DNA of 64,000 nt. Source: JANMDU01 sp043777675 (GTDB lineage: Bacteria > Pseudomonadota > Gammaproteobacteria > Burkholderiales > Burkholderiaceae_C). The stretch lies in the NCBI GenBank assembly GCA_043777675.1, contig JAYWHR010000024.1:81177-145176 (forward strand). Reading direction: 5' to 3'. This document shows, piece after piece, positions 1-9,034 of this stretch. A program made the translations under genes and the position numbers. The number at the start of each line of letters is the position of its first letter. The first letter of the stretch is position 1. Below the pieces are notes generated by a model, which saw only the letters and a program-made list of their open reading frames with translations, did not search any database and was not told the origin of the DNA.

Positions 1-3000
1 CCCGAGTCAACGATCTCAATGCTGGTTTACCCGATGATCAAACCGTTGATAACTTTGTGATTGCTTTGGCTTCTCCCCTGCTTCGCATCCAAGCTCCGCT
101 ACCAAATGGTCGGGTAATTTCTATTCTGCCAATAGGAAAATCGATAAGCGGTGCGTTCGGCATCACGCCCGGAAAAACGGCGTTCCAGCCTACAAATCAA
201 ATTGTAGATTTTTATGTTGAAAGTGTCGCGAACTCAAATCCTTCTGACTATGATCCGGCAATCAATGGAGGCCTTTATGAAGCTAAATTCCGCATCAACT
301 TCGAAGATGTAGAGCAAGGTAACGACCATGACATGGATGCAATCGTTTTGTACACAGTGCGAGTTAAGGGTAATTCTGTCACCGGGTATTCTCTGGATGT
401 GATCACCCAGCCTCTCTATGAAGCTGGTGGTGTAAACCACCGAATGGGCTACATTATTTCTGGCACGACGCGTGACGGCATGTATCTTACAGTGCAAGAC
501 GCCGGAGACACTACTCCTTACTTTTTGAATGTTCCGCCAGGCAGAACCCCTGGTTATTGTGACGTTGTTGGAACACCCCAGGCAGACTGCAATAGATTGC
601 CGTTCACATACGGAACAGCTGGCACAGCCACGTCGGCCTCTTTGTTGCAATCAACGCTCACCACCAGCATCTTCAACTTCCGCGCAAGCGCTGCTGGCGC
701 GGTTCAAGCTACATACCTCAACGATCCGCTCTGGTATGCAGCAAAATGGGGCGGTTTTGTAGAAAGCAAATCATCCGCTACTGGCATACCGGACAACGTG
801 AGTAAATGGGATTCCGTAGACAACAAGACTGGAGCGAACGGCTTCAGCGATGGCCAGCCCGACAACTATTTATTAGTGCAAAACCCCACAAGCTTGCGAT
901 CGTCTCTCAAACGCGCGATTGAAAAAATCATCGAAGAAAAAAGCAGCGCTAGTAATTTGCAGTCCAACGCTACGGGAAGGATCGATACGAACACATTGAT
1001 TTATCGCGCCAGTTATGAGGCAGGTAGTTGGTCGGGCGAGGTGGAAGCGTTTTCCGCAGGAATCGCTGGTGTAGGTAAAGTGCCTGCATGGAAAGCTTCT
1101 GAACAGCTCCCCGCTTGGACGGCACGAAAGTTATTTATGAACGATGCAAAAAATGTGATGATTAACATCACCTCAACGCCATTCAGTTCGTTAAACGTAA
1201 CAGACACTGCTAGCTTGACCTCAGAGAGCATCTACAGCTTTATCAAGGGTGATAGGAGCAAAGAGGTTGCTTCAGGGGGAACCTTGCGCAACCGAAAGTC
1301 AGCTTTGGGAGATATCATCCATTCGTCTCCGGCTTTTGATTTAGATTCAAAAACTCTTTATTTTGGCGGAAATGGTGGTTTTTTACATGCTTTCAATGGC
1401 GATACCGGTGTGGAAAAATTTGCTGTCATGCCGCAAGAGGTGGTGCCGCGCGTAAGAAATATCGCTTCTCTCGCTTACCCTACATCGCATGAATATTTTG
1501 TAGATGGCGCTTCAACCATCGGCCTAAAAGTTCTACAGTCAAGTAACAATTATTATCTATACACTCTGCTTGGCCGTGGCGGTAAAGGTTTATTTTCCAT
1601 TAATCCTGGTCCGAACGGCGATAACCCTGCTTTACTTTGGGAATACACGCCGAGAGCAGGTGCGATAGCGGCTGCCACTTCACCTCAAACATCTGCTACT
1701 GCAATTTTGGCCGCAGCTGCAACCGACCAGGATTTGGGTTTTATGCTCAGTCGCCCGGCTCCTGTGTTGCTTAAAAATGGCAAGCTTGGGCTCATGGTGG
1801 GCAACGGGTACAACAGCACCAGTGGCAAAGCGGTAGTTTATATTTTCATGATGAATCAAGATGGCTCTCTGTTTGGCATCAAGAAGCTGGATAGTGGAGT
1901 CGCTGGAGATAACGGCATGGCTGGCCCCGCAGCATCGGATTACAACAACGATGGCGTGGCAGAGTTTATTTACGCAGGAGACCTCAAAGGCAATCTTTGG
2001 AAATTCAATGTCAGCGACCCCGATCCAACCAAATGGGGATTGGCAATTCCCGGTGGTGTGCCAATGTTTAAAGCAACTGACAGCCAAGGCAACCCACAAC
2101 CTATCACAGCTCCAATCACGCCGGTGTATGACGAGTCACCAGCAGAGAAATTATTCCTATTTTTCGGCACAGGCTCCTACTTTAAGTCTGGCGACACTAC
2201 CGATATGAGTGTTCAATCTTGGTACGGCATCATCGACGATGACACTGGTATCAATAACGGCACAGCAATTCCAAGCGTGACGGTAGGCACAGTTACTACC
2301 AGTCGCGGAGCTTTAACAAAACGCATGATGTCAGACTTAATGACTGGATCCATCACCGATCTCACGGCAACTCCGCCCGCTCCTTATATCGTTCGATATG
2401 GTTCTGGTGAGGTAAAGGACGATATGAAAAATAAGCGCGGATGGTTTTACGATTTTGATAATCCAAAAAATGGCGAGCGAGTCACAGAGGCCAGCCAATT
2501 TTTGAGAAATACAAGTAAACCTGTATTGCAAGCTCTGAGCTATTATCCTACCGGTGGTCAATGCGAACCTGGCGGTGAGACTTTTGAAAATGTGGTTGAT
2601 CCGTTTACAGGCGCTAACATGAAAGAAGCAATCTTGCTCCGAACAGATCCCCAGCCTACAGAAAAGATCGGCCCTGAAGTGAGTAATCCTAATCCATTAG
2701 GTGCAGGTCTTCACAACGCTAAGCTTTGGCCTAGCTCTCGTAAGCTCAATATTGGCATTGGCACTGAGCCAATCAACTTGACTTCTTCGGGCAGTGCTCA
2801 GTCTAGTAACTACTGGCTGCCATTAGGCATTACCTATGGATCCCCTAGCAATAGTACTGCTAACAGCGATTTCAGACGCTACCAACGTGCAGTGGCGGTG
2901 AGAGGTAATAAAGAAAAAGATTGTGGTGGAAATCTGATTACCATAAGCAGCGGTAGCGGAGGCATAACTGGCCAAGGCTTAGCTGGCTGTAGTGATGCAA

Positions 3001-3044
3001 GGCTACGCGGGCGTATATCTTGGCGCGAAATTTTGAAAGACTAA
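1..3044 (+). CDS. pilY1: PilY1/PilC-type pilus tip adhesin, 5' end outside window
   Basis: C-terminal part of the large type IV pilus tip and assembly factor PilY1. The reading frame is open from base 3, so the first GTG at 57 is not the true start. The C-terminal beta-propeller is recognisable from blade motifs such as FGGNGGFLHAFNGDTG, and from a calcium-loop signature DYNNDGVAE followed by GDLKGNLWKF, which is the hallmark of the family. An earlier von Willebrand-like region would lie upstream and cannot be seen. The stop is 3 bases before the minor pilin gene, as expected in a fimT/pilVWXY1E cluster. In known systems PilY1 is exported, sits with the minor pilins at the pilus tip and controls extension and retraction through calcium binding. 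Confidence 0.93.
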   Translation, partial: RVNDLNAGLPDDQTVDNFVIALASPLLRIQAPLPNGRVISILPIGKSISGAFGITPGKTAFQPTNQIVDFYVESVANSNPSDYDPAINGGLYEAKFRINFEDVEQGNDHDMDAIVLYTVRVKGNSVTGYSLDVITQPLYEAGGVNHRMGYIISGTTRDGMYLTVQDAGDTTPYFLNVPPGRTPGYCDVVGTPQADCNRLPFTYGTAGTATSASLLQSTLTTSIFNFRASAAGAVQATYLNDPLWYAAKWGGFVESKSSATGIPDNVSKWDSVDNKTGANGFSDGQPDNYLLVQNPTSLRSSLKRAIEKIIEEKSSASNLQSNATGRIDTNTLIYRASYEAGSWSGEVEAFSAGIAGVGKVPAWKASEQLPAWTARKLFMNDAKNVMINITSTPFSSLNVTDTASLTSESIYSFIKGDRSKEVASGGTLRNRKSALGDIIHSSPAFDLDSKTLYFGGNGGFLHAFNGDTGVEKFAVMPQEVVPRVRNIASLAYPTSHEYFVDGASTIGLKVLQSSNNYYLYTLLGRGGKGLFSINPGPNGDNPALLWEYTPRAGAIAAATSPQTSATAILAAAATDQDLGFMLSRPAPVLLKNGKLGLMVGNGYNSTSGKAVVYIFMMNQDGSLFGIKKLDSGVAGDNGMAGPAASDYNNDGVAEFIYAGDLKGNLWKFNVSDPDPTKWGLAIPGGVPMFKATDSQGNPQPITAPITPVYDESPAEKLFLFFGTGSYFKSGDTTDMSVQSWYGIIDDDTGINNGTAIPSVTVGTVTTSRGALTKRMMSDLMTGSITDLTATPPAPYIVRYGSGEVKDDMKNKRGWFYDFDNPKNGERVTEASQFLRNTSKPVLQALSYYPTGGQCEPGGETFENVVDPFTGANMKEAILLRTDPQPTEKIGPEVSNPNPLGAGLHNAKLWPSSRKLNIGIGTEPINLTSSGSAQSSNYWLPLGITYGSPSNSTANSDFRRYQRAVAVRGNKEKDCGGNLITISSGSGGITGQGLAGCSDARLRGRISWREILKD

Positions 3045-3047
3045 AAA

Positions 3048-3470
3048 ATGAGTAAGAAAATTTCGAGCGGTTTTACGTTGATTGAAATTATGATTGTCGT
3101 TGGTATCATCGCCATCATTGCAGCAATCGCCCTACCCAACTACCAGGAGTCGATTCGTACCACGCGACGCGGAGCAGCCACAAGTTGTATGCTGGAAATG
3201 GCGCAACAAATGGAACGCAGATTCACGACCAGCCTGACATACAGTGCGACCACCACTTTACCTGTGGTTGCATGCACAACGGCCATCAACACGTACTACA
3301 CTTTTCAATTCACTGGCTCTGAGCCCACGACCAGCACTTACATCATCCGCGCCGATCCGATTGGTGCGCAAAATGATGCTTGTGGCATATTGCTGCTTGA
3401 TCAAAGAACTGTCAAAGGTGCTAGTAACGATACTACCGATGCAGCATTGATCAAAAGATGCTGGAAGTGA
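3048..3470 (+). CDS. pilE: Type IV minor pilin, PilE-like
   Basis: 140-residue type IV prepilin. A short basic leader ends in SSG, followed by FTLIEIMIVVGIIAIIAAIA, the N-methylated hydrophobic helix with the conserved Glu at mature position 5. Prepilin peptidase should cut after the Gly. The body holds Cys residues (SCMLEMA, VVACTT, DACGI, KRCWK) that could form the C-terminal disulfide loop typical of minor pilins. It follows pilY1 by 3 bases and is probably co-transcribed with it. The last 13 bases overlap the proposed ribD start. Its small size and its position after pilY1 argue for a minor rather than a major pilin. Confidence 0.9.
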   Translation: MSKKISSGFTLIEIMIVVGIIAIIAAIALPNYQESIRTTRRGAATSCMLEMAQQMERRFTTSLTYSATTTLPVVACTTAINTYYTFQFTGSEPTTSTYIIRADPIGAQNDACGILLLDQRTVKGASNDTTDAALIKRCWK

Positions 3471-4648
3471 ACTTGATTGTTGCAACGCCTAATCCGAGTG
3501 TCGTATGCAGCATCGTTACTTCTGAAGTCGTTGAGTCCATTCAAGGCCGCACCCAACCCCGTGGCGGAGCCCACGCTGAAATCATGGCTTTACGTGATGC
3601 GGCAGCACGTGGCATTGATGTTAGAGGGGCGACAGTTCATGTCAGCCTCGAGCCTTGCGCGCACCATGGGCGCACGCCGCCTTGCACTTCGGCTTTAATT
3701 GCTGCGGGTGTGGGCAAGGTGGTGGTGGCGATTCTCGATCCTAATCCTCTAGTGGCCGGCAAAGGCGTACAGCAGTTGCGCGATGCGGGGATTGAGGTTG
3801 AGGTGTTGCCTGTGGATCACCCAGATGCGATTGCTTCGCGCGAGCTCAACATTGGATTTTTCAGCCGGATGATTCGGCGCGTGCCTTGGGTACGGATGAA
3901 GGTGGCGGCATCACTCGATGGCGCTACTGCGCTAGCCAATGGGCAAAGTCAATGGATCACCGGAGCGGCCGCACGCAACAATGGGCAGGCTTGGCGAGCG
4001 CGCTCATGCGCGGTGCTCACGGGAATTGGCACCGTGTTGGCTGATGATCCGCAGCTTAATGTGCGCGCGCTGCTGGATTCGCCGCAAGGAAAAATTCCTG
4101 CGCCTCGGCAGCCGCATTTTGTGTTGGTGGATAGCCATTTGGATATTCCATTGAACGCAAAACTGCTCACAACGATTGGGCAGCGCGGGCAAGCCAGTGT
4201 GGCTTACGCTCAAGATACTATCGATTTAATATCGCCTCGCGCAGGATTCATCTATCACGCAAGCCAAAATGACCTAAAAATTAAGGCTTTAGAAGCACGC
4301 GGGGCAAAGCTGATTTACATGCCGGAAGCCAGTTCAGGCAAAGTAGATCTGAAAGCGATGATGAGTGATTTAGCGGTGAATCAGGAGATCAATGAGCTGC
4401 ATGTGGAGGCTGGGTTTAAGCTCAATGGTTCGCTACTCAAGGCGGGCTTGGTGGATGAGATGATCGTTTATCTCGCGCCGAAGCTGTTGGGCTCAGGCAT
4501 GGGGTTGGCTCATTTGCCTGCGCTGCAAGAATTAAGCGCCCTGCCCGCTGCGCAGGATTTGGTTTATCAATCTGTGGAACTGGTGGGCGTTGAAGGCCTG
4601 AAAGACCTGCGCATCGTCGCTCGCGTTCGCGGACGTGACAAGTTCTAG
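3458..4648 (+). CDS. ribD: Bifunctional diaminohydroxyphosphoribosylaminopyrimidine deaminase / 5-amino-6-(5-phosphoribosylamino)uracil reductase
   Basis: RibD carries out the second and third steps of riboflavin synthesis. The N-terminal deaminase zinc site is present: HAE at about residues 43-45 and PCAHHGRTPPC further on. The C-terminal reductase begins near VRMKVAASLDGATA and contains WITG and GIGTVLADDPQLNVR. The N-terminus is odd. The family usually begins with a helix of about 15 residues before the TxPNPxVGC segment; here the ATG lies inside the end of pilE, only about ten residues precede TPNPSVVC, and the usual Gly of NPxVGC is Val. Either the start of the gene was trimmed by a deletion that joined it to pilE, or the sequence has an error. 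Next in the operon is ribE, 86 bases on. Confidence 0.9.
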   Translation: MLEVNLIVATPNPSVVCSIVTSEVVESIQGRTQPRGGAHAEIMALRDAAARGIDVRGATVHVSLEPCAHHGRTPPCTSALIAAGVGKVVVAILDPNPLVAGKGVQQLRDAGIEVEVLPVDHPDAIASRELNIGFFSRMIRRVPWVRMKVAASLDGATALANGQSQWITGAAARNNGQAWRARSCAVLTGIGTVLADDPQLNVRALLDSPQGKIPAPRQPHFVLVDSHLDIPLNAKLLTTIGQRGQASVAYAQDTIDLISPRAGFIYHASQNDLKIKALEARGAKLIYMPEASSGKVDLKAMMSDLAVNQEINELHVEAGFKLNGSLLKAGLVDEMIVYLAPKLLGSGMGLAHLPALQELSALPAAQDLVYQSVELVGVEGLKDLRIVARVRGRDKF

Positions 4649-4734
4649 GCTAAAAGTGTCGTTTTCGAAACTTTAGAGCTCTCTGCCCCTGCGAAGATGC
4701 AGAAAACTGGGGCAAACCCTGCGAAAATACAGTT

Positions 4735-5382
4735 ATGTTTACCGGAATCATCACCGGCGTGGGGCGCATCGTCGCTATCCACAGCCTCGGCAGCTCTTTG
4801 CAACACGGCAAGCGACTCACTATCGCGCCGCCGCAGGACTATTTGCGAGACGTGGGCTTAGGAGACAGCATTGCGCTCAATGGTGCATGCATGACTGTGA
4901 CGACGCTGGATACTGCCGCAAACCACTTCACGATTGATATTTCACAAGAGTCGCTTTCCAAAACCGCTGGATTGGATACTCAAGGCAGTGTGAATCTTGA
5001 AAAAGCGCTCAGAGCCAATGACAGGCTCGGTGGCCATATTGTGAGCGGCCATGTCGATGGCGTGGGTAAGGTGAGCTTCTTCGCACAAATCGGCGAAAGC
5101 TGGGAGCTGCGCGTGACTGCGCCGAAGCAGCTAGCCAAATATCTCGCTTACAAAGGCTCAATCACCGTGAATGGCGTGAGCCTGACCGTTAATTCAGTGA
5201 AAGATCTGCTTGAGGGCTGCGAGATCAGCATCAATCTGATTCCCCACACCGTACAAAATACCGCACTCGGCAGTCTGCAAAATGGCTCGCCTGTGAACCT
5301 TGAAATTGACACAGTGGCCAGATACGTTGAACGCATGCTTAGCTTAGAAAATTTAGGCAAAAATGGCATGCAGCCGGCATAG
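4735..5382 (+). CDS. ribE: Riboflavin synthase alpha chain
   Basis: 215 residues, normal length for the trimeric riboflavin synthase that dismutates two 6,7-dimethyl-8-ribityllumazines into riboflavin. It starts with the diagnostic MFTGIITGVG and shows the internal duplication of the family: two beta-barrel halves, each with a GDSIALNGACMTV-like stretch (the second is KGSITVNGVSLTV). GGHIVSGHVDG is the linker signature. The stop codon TAG lies within a 43-nt palindromic element, so the last residues (QPA) come from that repeat. Called ribC in some genomes. It lies between ribD and ribBA in a same-strand operon. Confidence 0.96.
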   Translation: MFTGIITGVGRIVAIHSLGSSLQHGKRLTIAPPQDYLRDVGLGDSIALNGACMTVTTLDTAANHFTIDISQESLSKTAGLDTQGSVNLEKALRANDRLGGHIVSGHVDGVGKVSFFAQIGESWELRVTAPKQLAKYLAYKGSITVNGVSLTVNSVKDLLEGCEISINLIPHTVQNTALGSLQNGSPVNLEIDTVARYVERMLSLENLGKNGMQPA

Positions 5383-5413
5383 AATATACGCACATTGCTA
5401 TCAATTTAATAGT
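5371..5413 (+). repeat. 43-nt palindromic element, copy 1 (supplies ribE stop)
   Basis: Forward copy, beginning CAGCCGGCATAG and ending near GCTATCAATTTAATAG. The consensus of the family is TAGCCGGC, a central ATGCGCA region, then GCTATTAAATTAATAGC. Here the second reading frame is used, so CCG GCA TAG supplies the last two residues and stop of ribE. The rest forms the ribE-ribBA spacer. Confidence 0.8.
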
Positions 5414-5425
5414 TAATAGAACATC

Positions 5426-6571
5426 ATGACTACTGCCCTCGCCTCATACTCCAATCCCGTAAGCAGCCCGGTAGGCATCTCGCCGATCGAAGACATCATC
5501 GCTCAGCTTCGCACAGGCCGCATGGTGATCGTGAGCGATGATGAAGATCGTGAAAACGAGGGCGATTTGTTGATTGCGGCTGAACACATCACGCCCGATG
5601 CCATCAATTTCATGGCCAAGTATGGCCGGGGCCTGATCTGCCTCACGCTCACTAAAGAACGCTGCGAATTCTTGGGCCTTCCTCCCATGGCCGTGAAAAA
5701 CGGCACCAAGATGAGCACGGCATTTACCGTGTCTATTGAAGCCGCGGAAGGCGTAACGACGGGCATCTCTGCCGCAGATCGCGCCCGCACGGTGCAAGCC
5801 GCTGTTAGCAAAACATCAAAAGCCAGCGATCTCGTGCAGCCCGGCCACATCTTCCCACTGCAGGCGCAAGATGGCGGCTCGCTGATGCGCGCGGGTCACA
5901 CCGAAGCCGGCTGTGATTTAGCTGCGCTGGCCGGCTGCATGCCCAGCGCTGTGATCTGCGAGATCATGAAAGACGATGGCACGATGGCACGCATGCCCGA
6001 TCTACAAACCTTCGCTGCCGAGCATGGCTTGAAGATTGGCACAATTGCTGATCTGATCGAATACCGCAGCCGCACCGAGAGCTTGGTTGAGCGCATTGGC
6101 GAGCGCACCATGCAAACTGCTTTCGGTGAATTCAAAGCCATTGCGTTCCGAGACAAACCTAGCCAAGGCGTGCATCTTGCACTGGTGAAAGGCTCATGGG
6201 GCGAAGGTGATACGGTACCCGCACGCGTACATGAGCCGCTTTCTGTGCTTGATGCGCTGCAAACCAAGAGCCACATTCATAGCTGGAGTTTGCAGGAAAG
6301 CTTGAAGTATTTGCAGGCGCAAGGCAAAGGCGTGGCTGTGCTGCTCAATGCGGGCGAAAGCGCAGGTCAACTGCTCGCTCAATTCGAAGGCCAAGCTCGC
6401 CCTGCGCAAGCGCCCGAACGCGGCCGCATGGATCTGCGCACTTATGGCATCGGCGTGCAAATCCTGCGCGACATCGGCGTACGCCGCATGATGCTGATGG
6501 GCAAACCTCGCAGAATGCCAAGCATGGCGGGCTATGGTGTGGAGATTGCTGGGTATATTGCGAATCAATAA
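5426..6571 (+). CDS. ribBA: 3,4-dihydroxy-2-butanone 4-phosphate synthase with degenerate GTP cyclohydrolase II domain
   Basis: The N-terminal half is a complete RibB domain that makes the four-carbon precursor from ribulose 5-phosphate: VSDDEDRENEGDL (acidic metal and substrate loop), MSTAFTVSIEAAEGVTTGISAADRA, and HIFPLQAQDGGSLMRAGHTEAGCDL. The C-terminal half aligns with GTP cyclohydrolase II by position and ends in an AGYGVEI-like motif, but I see none of the zinc-binding Cys cluster (the HSECLTGD...RCDC type). In its place is RVHEPLSVLDALQTKSHIHSW, without Cys. The protein should therefore act only as RibB, with a separate RibA elsewhere, a pattern common in betaproteobacterial RibBA. 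Downstream come a repeat element and ribH. Confidence 0.93.
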   Translation: MTTALASYSNPVSSPVGISPIEDIIAQLRTGRMVIVSDDEDRENEGDLLIAAEHITPDAINFMAKYGRGLICLTLTKERCEFLGLPPMAVKNGTKMSTAFTVSIEAAEGVTTGISAADRARTVQAAVSKTSKASDLVQPGHIFPLQAQDGGSLMRAGHTEAGCDLAALAGCMPSAVICEIMKDDGTMARMPDLQTFAAEHGLKIGTIADLIEYRSRTESLVERIGERTMQTAFGEFKAIAFRDKPSQGVHLALVKGSWGEGDTVPARVHEPLSVLDALQTKSHIHSWSLQESLKYLQAQGKGVAVLLNAGESAGQLLAQFEGQARPAQAPERGRMDLRTYGIGVQILRDIGVRRMMLMGKPRRMPSMAGYGVEIAGYIANQ

Positions 6572-6587
6572 ACGCCAAATACAAACA

Positions 6588-6732
6588 GCCGGTCGCAGAA
6601 GACGCAAAGGTTACGCAGAAAAAATACCAAAAAGAAAAGAACACAGACGTTTTAAACTTGATCAAACTTCATATTTTTCCTTTGTCTTCTTTCGCGCCTT
6701 TTGCGTAACCTTTGCGTCTTCTGCGTTCGGTA
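6588..6732. repeat. Intergenic inverted-arm element, full copy 1
   Basis: Left arm CCGGTCGCAGAAGACGCAAA followed by GGTTACGCAG. The right arm is its reverse complement, running from about 6701 to 6732 (TGCGTAACCTTTGCGTCTTC and onwards). The A/T-rich centre of about 80 bp is purine-rich after the left arm and pyrimidine-rich before the right arm. It lies between ribBA and ribH inside an operon, so any RNA hairpin would be transcribed. Confidence 0.8.
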
Positions 6733-6764
6733 TTCACCTCTTTAAATCTTAGAAAGCAAATAAC

Positions 6765-7241
6765 ATGTTCAGCGCAGAAATTGGTAAAGGCAAAGCACAA
6801 GATAGCTTGCTGGATGGCCGCAAGCTCTACATTGGTATCGTGCAGGCGCGCTTCAATGAGAGCGTGACCAATGCACTCGCCTCTGCTTGTTTAGATGAGC
6901 TTGAAAAGTTGGGTGTGCAATCCAAACACATTGATCTCTTCAAAGTCCCCGGCGCATTGGAAGTGCCTGTTGCCCTGCAAGCCTTGGCAGAGCGCAATCA
7001 ATACGACGCCTTGATCGCCTTAGGCTGCATTATTCGCGGTGAAACTTATCACTTTGAGCTCGTGGCCAACGAATCTGGCTCAGCTGTCACTCGGGTCGGC
7101 TTGGATTACAAGCTGCCCATTGCGAATGCGATTCTCACAGTAGAAAACATGGCGCAAGCGATTGCACGGCAGACCGATAAAGGCACGGACGCCGCTCGCG
7201 TGGCTGTAGAGATGGCGAATTTATTGAATGAACTGGCTTAA
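6765..7241 (+). CDS. ribH: 6,7-dimethyl-8-ribityllumazine synthase
   Basis: 158 residues, normal length for lumazine synthase, which condenses the ribityl-aminopyrimidine with the RibB product. Visible family signatures are IVQARFNESVTNAL (substrate loop), KVPGALEVPVALQAL, and GCIIRGETYHFELVANES, which includes the catalytic His. The C-terminus ends in KGTDAARVAVEMANLL, typical of the family. It is fourth in the riboflavin operon and 21 bases upstream of nusB, a pairing conserved across proteobacteria. Confidence 0.97.
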   Translation: MFSAEIGKGKAQDSLLDGRKLYIGIVQARFNESVTNALASACLDELEKLGVQSKHIDLFKVPGALEVPVALQALAERNQYDALIALGCIIRGETYHFELVANESGSAVTRVGLDYKLPIANAILTVENMAQAIARQTDKGTDAARVAVEMANLLNELA

Positions 7242-7262
7242 ACAGCTTAAAGAAGAATATAT

Positions 7263-7787
7263 ATGCAAAATGACTCTGTAGCCGGCACTAGATCTGCGCA
7301 AGCTGCTATTAAATCAATAGCAAAGCGGCAGGAGTTCATCACCAAGACTGCTATGCGGGCCGCTCGTACGCGCGCACGTGAGTTTGCTGTCCAGGCGCTT
7401 TATCAGCACATCGTAGGCAAGCAAGCCACCGATGAGATTGATGAATTCACGCGCAATCTACAAGGCTTCTCTAAAGCCGATTCTGTGCATTTTGATGCCC
7501 TCTTTCGCGGCTGTGTGGAATCTTCCAGAGAATTTGACGCACTGATTGAGCCGCATCTGGATCGCCCTTGGCTAGAAATCTCGCCCATCGAGCATGTGAT
7601 CATGTGGATGGGTGCCTATGAATTCAAGTATTGCCTCGATGTGCCGTGGCGCGTGATCATTAACGAATACATCGAGCAGGCCAAATCTTTCGGCGGCACG
7701 GATGGCTTTAAATATATCAACGGTATTTTGAACAAACTTGCGCCTAAGTTGCGGGCTCTTGAGGTAGCAGCGGATTTGAAAGATTAA
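7263..7787 (+). CDS. nusB: Transcription antitermination protein NusB
   Basis: 174-residue NusB, which with NusE (S10) binds boxA RNA in rRNA antitermination. The core begins at TRAREFAVQALYQHIVGKQ and ends at GGTDGFKYINGILNKLAPKLR, the classic first and last helices. About 30 extra residues precede the core. Residues 6-20 (VAGTRSAQAAIKSIA) are encoded exactly by a 43-nt palindromic element in its open frame. An internal ATG at 7353, just before the core, could be the ancestral start, but the upstream ATG at 7263 follows an AAGAAG ribosome site. The last gene of the rib cluster. Confidence 0.95.
   Translation: MQNDSVAGTRSAQAAIKSIAKRQEFITKTAMRAARTRAREFAVQALYQHIVGKQATDEIDEFTRNLQGFSKADSVHFDALFRGCVESSREFDALIEPHLDRPWLEISPIEHVIMWMGAYEFKYCLDVPWRVIINEYIEQAKSFGGTDGFKYINGILNKLAPKLRALEVAADLKD
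7279..7321 (+). repeat. 43-nt palindromic element, copy 2 (inside nusB)
   Basis: Forward copy starting TAGCCGGCACTAG and ending GCTATTAAATCAATAGC. It is read in the open frame as VAGTRSAQAAIKSIA, a peptide added ahead of the NusB core. Confidence 0.85.
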
Positions 7788-7790
7788 ATT

Positions 7791-7832
7791 TCCGGTGCGC
7801 GAAAGACGCGAAGGTTGCGCAAAAGAAATACC
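7791..7832 (+). repeat. Half copy of the inverted-arm intergenic element
   Basis: Diverged left arm only: CCGGTGCGCGAAAGACGCGA then AGGTTGCGCAAAAGAAATACC, which matches the left arm at 6588. No right arm follows before the aminotransferase start at 7850. Probably a solo or truncated copy. Confidence 0.6.
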
Positions 7833-7849
7833 CAAAAAAAGCAACAGTC

Positions 7850-9034
7850 ATGAAAATCTCTAAAAGAGCCCAGAAAGCCGAACCCTTCTACGTGATGGAA
7901 GTGTTCAAACAAGCCTCTGAGCTCGCAAAAAAGGTCGCGCATACCGACAAACCGATGATTTTTTTGAGCGTGGGTGAACCGGATTTCACTGCACCGCTGC
8001 TGGTCAAAGAGGCCGCTGTGAGAGCCATCGCTGATGGCAAGACGCAATACACGGATGCTAATGGCATCGCCCCGCTGCGCGAGAAGATCAGCGCTTGGTA
8101 TTTGCAGCGTTTCAATGTCAATGTTCCGCCCAACCGCATCATCATCACTGCTGGCGCATCGGCTGCCTTGCATCTGGCCTGCCTGGCGTTGATCAACGCG
8201 GGCGATGAAATTTTGATGCCCGATCCGAGCTATCCGTGCAACAAGCAATTTGTGCAGGCGGCTGACGGCGTGGCAAAGATGATTGCCACCACACCGCAAG
8301 AGCGCTTTCAACTCTCGGCGGCCAAAGTGCAGATGAATTGGAGCGAGAAAACGCGTGGCGTGTTGCTCGCCTCGCCATCTAACCCCACCGGCACATCCAT
8401 TCATCCCGACGAGCTGCGCAAAATTCATGAGTTTGTGAAGGCTAAAAATGGCATCACAATGATTGATGAGATTTACCTCGGCCTGTCACACGATGAGACC
8501 TATAGCAAATCGGCGCTAGAACTCGGCGATGACATCATCAGCATCAATAGCTTCTCCAAGTATTTCAGCATGACCGGCTGGCGGCTGGGCTGGCTGGTCG
8601 TGCCAGAAGCGTTGGTCAAACCCATTGAGCAACTCGCACAGCACCTGTTCATTTGCGCCAGCAGCATTTCTCAGCAAGCTTCGTTGGCCTGTTTTGATCC
8701 GGAAAGCCTTGCAATTTACGAAGAGCGCAGGGCTGAGTTCAAAGCACGGCGTGATTATTTTCTGCCAGCGCTACGCGAGCTCGGTTTCAAAATCCCCGTC
8801 GAGCCAGATGGCGCTTTCTACGTTTATGCCGATGCCTCAGCCTTATTTGCAAAACTTGATGTGAGCAGCAGCTGGGATTTCGCCTTCGAAATCATGCGCC
8901 GCGCCAATGTAGCCATCACGCCGGGACGTGACTTTGGCACCGACAGCACCGCAAATTTTGTGCGCTTCTCCACTGCCAGTTCGATGCACGATTTACAAAC
9001 CGCGATCGCTCGAATGCGCGTCGCGCTCGCCTGA
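7850..9034 (+). CDS. Class I/II PLP-dependent aminotransferase
   Basis: 394-residue fold-type I aminotransferase of the aspartate aminotransferase superfamily. Seen in order: FLSVGEPDFTAP at the N-terminus, TAGASAALHLACLAL (cofactor phosphate region), LLASPSNPTGTS (substrate and PLP Asn), MIDEIYLGLS, and SFSKYFSMTGWRLGWLV with the Schiff-base Lys. The C-terminus has FVRFSTASS with the carboxylate-binding Arg. The exact substrate cannot be read from sequence. The stop TGA overlaps the ATG of ybgC, so the genes are translationally coupled. Confidence 0.9.
   Translation: MKISKRAQKAEPFYVMEVFKQASELAKKVAHTDKPMIFLSVGEPDFTAPLLVKEAAVRAIADGKTQYTDANGIAPLREKISAWYLQRFNVNVPPNRIIITAGASAALHLACLALINAGDEILMPDPSYPCNKQFVQAADGVAKMIATTPQERFQLSAAKVQMNWSEKTRGVLLASPSNPTGTSIHPDELRKIHEFVKAKNGITMIDEIYLGLSHDETYSKSALELGDDIISINSFSKYFSMTGWRLGWLVVPEALVKPIEQLAQHLFICASSISQQASLACFDPESLAIYEERRAEFKARRDYFLPALRELGFKIPVEPDGAFYVYADASALFAKLDVSSSWDFAFEIMRRANVAITPGRDFGTDSTANFVRFSTASSMHDLQTAIARMRVALA

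Noticed and set aside
4649..4734. Possible FMN riboswitch ahead of ribE
   Set aside because: The gap is 86 bases and lacks the conserved RFN core; only a local GCCCC/GGGGC dyad is present.
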